A stretch of 64,000 nt of DNA from Trichuris trichiura (lineage: Eukaryota > Nematoda > Enoplea > Trichinellida > Trichuridae): NCBI GenBank assembly GCA_037903355.1, contig JBAJFE010000025.1, positions 1,240,001 through 1,304,000 on the forward strand. Reading direction: 5' to 3'. The position numbers and the translations under genes were made by a program. Of this stretch, positions 59,701 to 64,000 are shown piece after piece. Each line of letters opens with the position of its first letter. The first letter of the stretch is position 1. The notes beneath the pieces are model-generated. The model was not told the origin of the DNA, ran no database searches, and worked only from the letters and a program-made list of their open reading frames with translations.

Positions 59701-62272
59701 GCTTGAACTGCGCTTCACGCTCGAGGCGAAGTAAGATTGGTCGAATTTTCGCTTATTTTACCCTCCGAGGTAAACAACTTTTAAATTTATACCTGACCAC
59801 CATTAATTGCTCTACCGTACTCTCCGCGCTTGCTGAATTAATTTTACTTAAACAAAAAAAAAAACAATTTAGCAATGACGACTTAAAGCGTATTTTTAAT
59901 TTTACCTTTTTTGTGATACATATAATTTATAAGGTTGTCGCGTGTAAATGAAGGGAAATAATGGGCTAATTTGCATATATTAGTTAGACACTGTCAGCGA
60001 AAATCAATAAACCCGCTACATTTCTTTCTGTTAAAATAAAGAAAATGTAATTTTGTGCATACACGATGTATCTTGCGCTTGTGTGGTAATTGCCGTGCAA
60101 GCGTTGTACGCGTTTTTTTCTTGAACTTGAATGCTAATGTTATTTTTTAATTTTTGTAGCGACGTCGTTATAGCACGCGCAAGTGTTCGTTTAAGAGTTT
60201 GCGCTTGTCCAGCTCGAGATGCGAAACTGGAAGCGGGCCTGCTGGCAAAGAAATGTAAGTGCTGCCACCTCCATTCCATGCAATGTGTTATTATCGTTTT
60301 TTTAAAAATTGTTTTATGCAAATTTTGTTTACGGAATACTCCGTTTGTTAAAAAAATAAAAAGAGATTTGTTGTCGGAACTTTTCTCGCAAGGTTTGGCC
60401 CGCCTCGGCGAGACTGGCTTAGCCCGAAAACTCTGACGACATTACTCCTTTTCCTCATTTAAGAAATGGGATATTCCGTAAATGAGCCACGCGTGCGACT
60501 AGCACGTCCATCGAAAAAAAGCTGTATTTAACATTACTATTATTATTATCATTGTTAGCCACTTATTTTTGGGAGAAGATTTCGAAGCTTTTCGGGATTC
60601 GACTAATAACGCCTTAAATGTAAGATGTTTTGGTACTCAATGATAGTTTAAATATAAAATGAAATAGTTTAGACGAAATAGCGTATGAAATAAAATAAGT
60701 AGAGGCAAAAGTCTTGAAGTAAAGCAATATAACAGCGTAAGATAAGAGACCATGCAAAGATAGCACTGTCTCTTTTAATGGTTTGGTTGTGACCCAAAAT
60801 GGGTAGGGTTTCTTTTATCTTTCGTAGGTGGAACGAGCTTTTTTTATCAATAATTCTATGCTGCAGAGAACACGATCAACACGATGCATGTTTTGTAATT
60901 CGTACTCTCGTGCTCACAGTATTTAGAGGCGGCAAACCCTTGCTGAACCGCTTTACCATAATGGAAAGAGCCACAAAAGCATCTGCTATTGAAAAACGCG
61001 CACTGTGTTGCTCATGTTATCTGCAGCATAAAATTATATGCAGAGAAAGATCGTTTCGGCTAAGGTAGATAAAGGAAGCGGTACATATGCATCACTACCA
61101 CACACCACTGAGCGAGATTGCCAACGTATAAAATCATCACATTTGCATAATGTACCCACATAACGTTGACTCATCTTGCCTCTTGTTTCTTTTATTCTCT
61201 CAGTTTATTTCAATTCATTTTATTGGATGTTACGTCTTATTATCTTGTTTTGTATTGTTATACTTTAACGTTGTTGTTGCCTGTATTGTTTAAATTCCTT
61301 CATGAGTTATTCGGCCTTATCCGATTTTCTTTCCTGCACAGAGAGCAGCACAGTCGAACAGTTATTAGCTTAAACCGTAAGCCGCTCTTAACCATCGCTG
61401 ATCCCGCGCGGTTCGACACTTAGGACTGCTACAAAAATGCAAATGAGACGGGGACCAGTTGAATCCCGAAAACTGAATTTTTTCTCAAAAGTAAATGGGC
61501 GAAACTTAATTGGATTTGGAAATCTATACGCCCGTTAAAAGACGTTTCATATTTTATTATTATTGTATTTTTTGTGGGTTATACGGATGCGGCGAAATTT
61601 CCCGACGTGGAAGCGGCTGTGAAAAAGAAAAAACGTCGTCAGCATATGGTCAAGGATGGAGACGACTTCAACGACGAGGAAAAAATTTATACAATGCAAG
61701 TTCAAGGCGGTCGGCTGTACAAGCTCCTTTCGAACATCGCGAACGCTCACTGCACCGCCATGGACTTGTCGCGCGTTCACGGAGAGCTACTTTTAAAGTC
61801 GTTCGGAGGTTGGTCGAGCATTTGCCCATTTTCGGCCGAAGCTTTCGACTCGATCAAGCCGGAAACTTGCATTGAAGAGTAGTCGCTTCATTTATTGCCT
61901 GTTGCTCCAGTCTTGCCGCATTGCTGCTGATTTAGGTGGTTGGCCTTGTTGGGCAAAGGTAGTTTGGAATGTCTTTTTAAGGCCGTCAATATTTCCACCT
62001 TTGGCGACATTAAGAACTTCAGCAAAACGGTAAAATTCCGCTCAACTCTTTTTTCCCTCCCACGTATATTGTCTCTATATCGTTATATTTTTGATTAGGA
62101 CTTTGTTCGAGTGGGCGTATGCGCTACGGATGCCAAACTGTTGAAATCCTGGTTAATCCAGCGTTCGGTATACCAGGATCAGCGACAGATAAGTAGCTTA
62201 GATCCGTCTGACCAATCGGACCAACAGGGCTCGCAGCAGGAATTGAATCCCAGCACGTCGAATGTAAATTAG
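56724..62272 (+). CDS. p53/p63/p73-family transcription factor with SAM domain (11 exons, about 512 aa)
   Basis: Stress and germline genome-guardian transcription factor family. Exons: 56724-56827, 56881-56950, 57003-57140, 59012-59085, 59146-59206, 59280-59454, 59514-59730, 60160-60254, 61542-61878, 61936-62029, 62099-62272; phases all match. The N-terminus is acidic with DLLYSDMDKLF and FWLREFFEDSNESEGDISDI, a plausible transactivation domain. The DNA-binding domain (about 130-311) includes YSAELKKVF, CPFGLKVDPPPPG, ERCNNH, LCFNSCPSINR and RLRVCACPARD. The zinc ligands C200, H203, C259 and C263 are present, as are arginines equivalent to human R175, R248, R273 and R280; R282 is not. A basic KKKKRRQ segment precedes a tetramerisation-like EEKIYTMQVQGGRLYKLLSN. 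A SAM domain (about 424-485, from WLALLGKGSLECLF) closes the protein, as in p63/p73. The hydrophobic start of exon 9 is doubtful, so its true boundary or an extra exon remains open. Confidence 0.88.
57141..59011. other. Intron 3 of the p53-like gene
   Basis: 1.87 kb separates the N-terminal exons from the DNA-binding exons. No gene or exon is supported, though a promoter for a short form could lie here. An inverted TTCGGGATTCG copy sits at 58785-58795. Confidence 0.4.
60255..61541. other. Intron 8 of the p53-like gene
   Basis: 1.3 kb between the DNA-binding and tetramerisation exons. An open frame at 60340-60436 reads RDLLSELFSQGLARLGETG and then stops; it could be an alternative terminal exon but lacks a clear acceptor in phase. 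TTCGGGATTCG copies lie at 60591-60601 and 61460-61470. Confidence 0.4.
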
Positions 62273-62840
62273 ATAGCGTGACGAATTTCCATTTATCAAG
62301 TGGGCATTTACTCACTATACGCTTAACTTGTTTACCATACGCTTAGCCATTTTTGTTTTATCTCTACGAACACACGGGGTTAAAGAAAATGAGAGCAACT
62401 CTGCTTGCTACTATTGGTGCTATATATATTGTGTTGGTCGTCTAAAGACGATGCGTTGTGTACAACAACTTTGGTTGTTTTTTTTTGTTTCAAATACTTT
62501 GCCGCCTCCGCAGTATACGACGACGGCAAAGCGCGAGGGGTTGTTTTCCCTTTTCAAACTCGTTTTAACTTTTATCCGCAACACGGCGCTCGTCTGGTTG
62601 GTGTTTTGAAGACCGGCGAAAGTTAGAGTAAACAGTGTGCCCATCTACCGGCGGCAAATAACGACTTGTCTCCTTCTTGTCTCGCTGTTGTGCAAACTTC
62701 GCCAACTGTTCGTCTAATACAGGTGACGACTTCTTCTTCGTCTTTCTTCGTTGGCTGTTGATCATCCCTCCGGCAAGTTTATCCGCTAATCAAAAGCGCC
62801 CATCCGTTTATATGTTTTTAGAAAGTTGCCATTTGCAGCT

Positions 62841-63137
62841 ATGGTCAATCCTTGTCATCGGTGCCATCGACCCACCTATTTCAACGACAACATTGGACCC
62901 TTAAAGGACGGCGTCTATTACCATAAAGGCTGTTTCAAATGTTGGATATGCGGTACACGTCTTACGTTGAAGACCTATTGCAACAATCGTAGCGATATAC
63001 GCGACACGGAAGTCTACTGCCAAAGTCACGTGCCTACACCGGCTCCTCATGATCCTATACCCCATCGATCCAATCTGCTGTACAGCCCAAAGACCAAAGG
63101 CGAATATGCGTACAGCATGACGCGCTATAGTTCATAG
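62841..63137 (+). CDS. Single-LIM-domain protein (98 aa)
   Basis: Small LIM protein. From the ATG it reads NPCHRCHRPTYFNDNIGPL, then HKGCFKCWICGTRLTLKTY and EVYCQSH, giving the LIM zinc ligands (CHRC, HKGC, CWIC and C...H). A 30-residue Pro/Tyr-rich tail follows and the frame ends YSS. LASP-type and other cytoskeletal LIM proteins have this layout, but the tail matches none I know. The acceptor TTTGCAG (62832-62838) lies two bases before the ATG, so either the message is trans-spliced there or the ATG lies inside a longer protein with unseen upstream exons. It lies 568 bases downstream of the p53-like gene on the same strand; I see no proof of an operon. Confidence 0.75.
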   Translation: MVNPCHRCHRPTYFNDNIGPLKDGVYYHKGCFKCWICGTRLTLKTYCNNRSDIRDTEVYCQSHVPTPAPHDPIPHRSNLLYSPKTKGEYAYSMTRYSS

Positions 63138-64000
63138 AAGGAATTTCTATTGCCGCCGCCGCCGCCGCCGCTGTTTGCATTAATGTTCATTTGTCTTTTC
63201 AAAGTTTTAAAACTGCGGCGGCCGAGCGTGAAAGCTCCTTAATTTTTCCATCGGCAAGTGATGTGTAGATGGACGCTGATTGAAATTAAATTTGCGGTTA
63301 GCATTTCGACTCGACTTTAAAGGCTTGGATGCGTGCTAATGGCGATTCAAGCGCCATCTATTATTTTTTGTTCTTCTCTTCTTACGTGGTTGTTGCCGCT
63401 GTTGTTGTTGCTGCTAAGAGAGCAGAAAAGGTTCGACAGCATTGCTCGTCGACGCGCTGAACGTGGCGGGCATTGCTGGCGTTCCAAAATTGCGGAAGAG
63501 CACTTGGCAGCCGTCGCCGAAAGCGCCTAAGCCCAAAGGTTGAAGCAGTTTTCAAGCTGTCTTTACGCTTAGGCGCGCCTTAAAATTGCAGTTCAATTCA
63601 AGGAGAGAGTAAAAATTTGAATAATCAAAATACGCGTACGTATGTACACTGAAATTTTTTTTTCAGGGACGGCGACTGTCCGAGTATAGTCGCAGCCGCT
63701 TTTGATGCGTTTGAAAAGGAAGCGCCCTTCTTTTTCAACCGTCTTTGCAGATGTCGTCGTCGTCGCCGCCGATAAGCTGATGATAGCGGAATGAAGGTTT
63801 TACTCGAATAAATCTGAATATGCTTATTATCATTTCAGATAGAGCTTTCGTTGGCTACTCGGATAGGTTGGAATTGGCTAACAAAATTTGCATACGCTGT
63901 TAGCAACGCCTCCCTTTGATGCTATGGAAGATGGATGTTTTGCTTCGTAAGTTGAGCAGAGCGGTTGTCATCGCGCTACCATTAAGCTGTCGAACGTTGC
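63138..64000. other. Region downstream of the LIM gene
   Basis: Contains a (CCG)n tract around 63150-63171 and an inverted repeat GCGCCTAAGC / GCTTAGGCGC (63523-63532 and 63567-63576) with a TTAGGC core. A 65-codon frame (63333-63530), Leu-rich at first, is not supported by homology. No gene is called. Confidence 0.45.

Noticed and set aside
62273..62840. p53-like and LIM genes as an operon
   Set aside because: Same strand and only 568 bases apart, but no operon-specific signal is visible and spacing is larger than usual for nematode operons.
63333..63530. Leu-rich 65-codon frame after the LIM gene, like a signal peptide
   Set aside because: The hydrophobic part comes from a CTG/TTG-rich low-complexity stretch; no homology and an overlapping inverted repeat at its end.

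Overview
The window looks like nuclear DNA of a nematode. Supporting signs are short (45-80 nt) GT-AG introns with TTTTCAG-type acceptors, a cuticlin-like ZP protein, a lone intronless TTBK/CK1 kinase, dispersed TTAGGC (nematode telomere) motifs, and acceptor sites lying a few bases upstream of several start codons, as expected for spliced-leader trans-splicing. The p53-family gene keeps a vertebrate-like DNA-binding core plus a SAM domain, which makes me lean towards an early-branching (Dorylaimia-type) nematode. That placement is inference. I saw no rRNA, tRNA, CRISPR array or prokaryotic feature.

Layout. 1.5-22.7 kb (+): an 11-exon RalBP1/RLIP76-like RhoGAP gene whose two giant introns each hold an intronless gene on the opposite strand, a TTBK-like kinase (4.7-5.7 kb) and a secreted/transmembrane leucine-rich-repeat protein (14.7-16.7 kb). 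24.3-28.8 kb (+): a 21-exon JADE-family double-PHD chromatin protein. 29.9-38.4 kb (-): a large unrecognised 869-residue protein, convergent with the JADE gene. 38.4-43.7 kb: intergenic. 43.7-45.5 kb (+): cuticlin-like ZP transmembrane protein. 46.5-49.0 kb (+): Rab5, with a possible minus-strand gene inside its last intron. 52.5-54.0 kb (+): FRS2-like docking protein. 56.7-62.3 kb (+): a p53/p63/p73-like transcription factor with N-terminal acidic region, DNA-binding domain, tetramerisation segment and C-terminal SAM domain. 62.8-63.1 kb (+): a single-LIM-domain protein.

Functional themes are small-GTPase control (RalBP1, Rab5), receptor tyrosine kinase signalling (FRS2), chromatin and stress transcription (JADE, p53 family) and apical extracellular matrix (ZP, LRR). 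There is no operon-like or pathway logic beyond proximity. Exon models were built by hand: every junction was chosen so that phases match, and all six multi-exon models close to whole codon numbers. The non-coding part carries several repeated short signals: a hairpin element family with TTAGGC cores, an over-represented TTCGGGATTCG motif, an over-represented octamer ATTTGCAT, a three-unit tandem repeat, and two compact inverted repeats.
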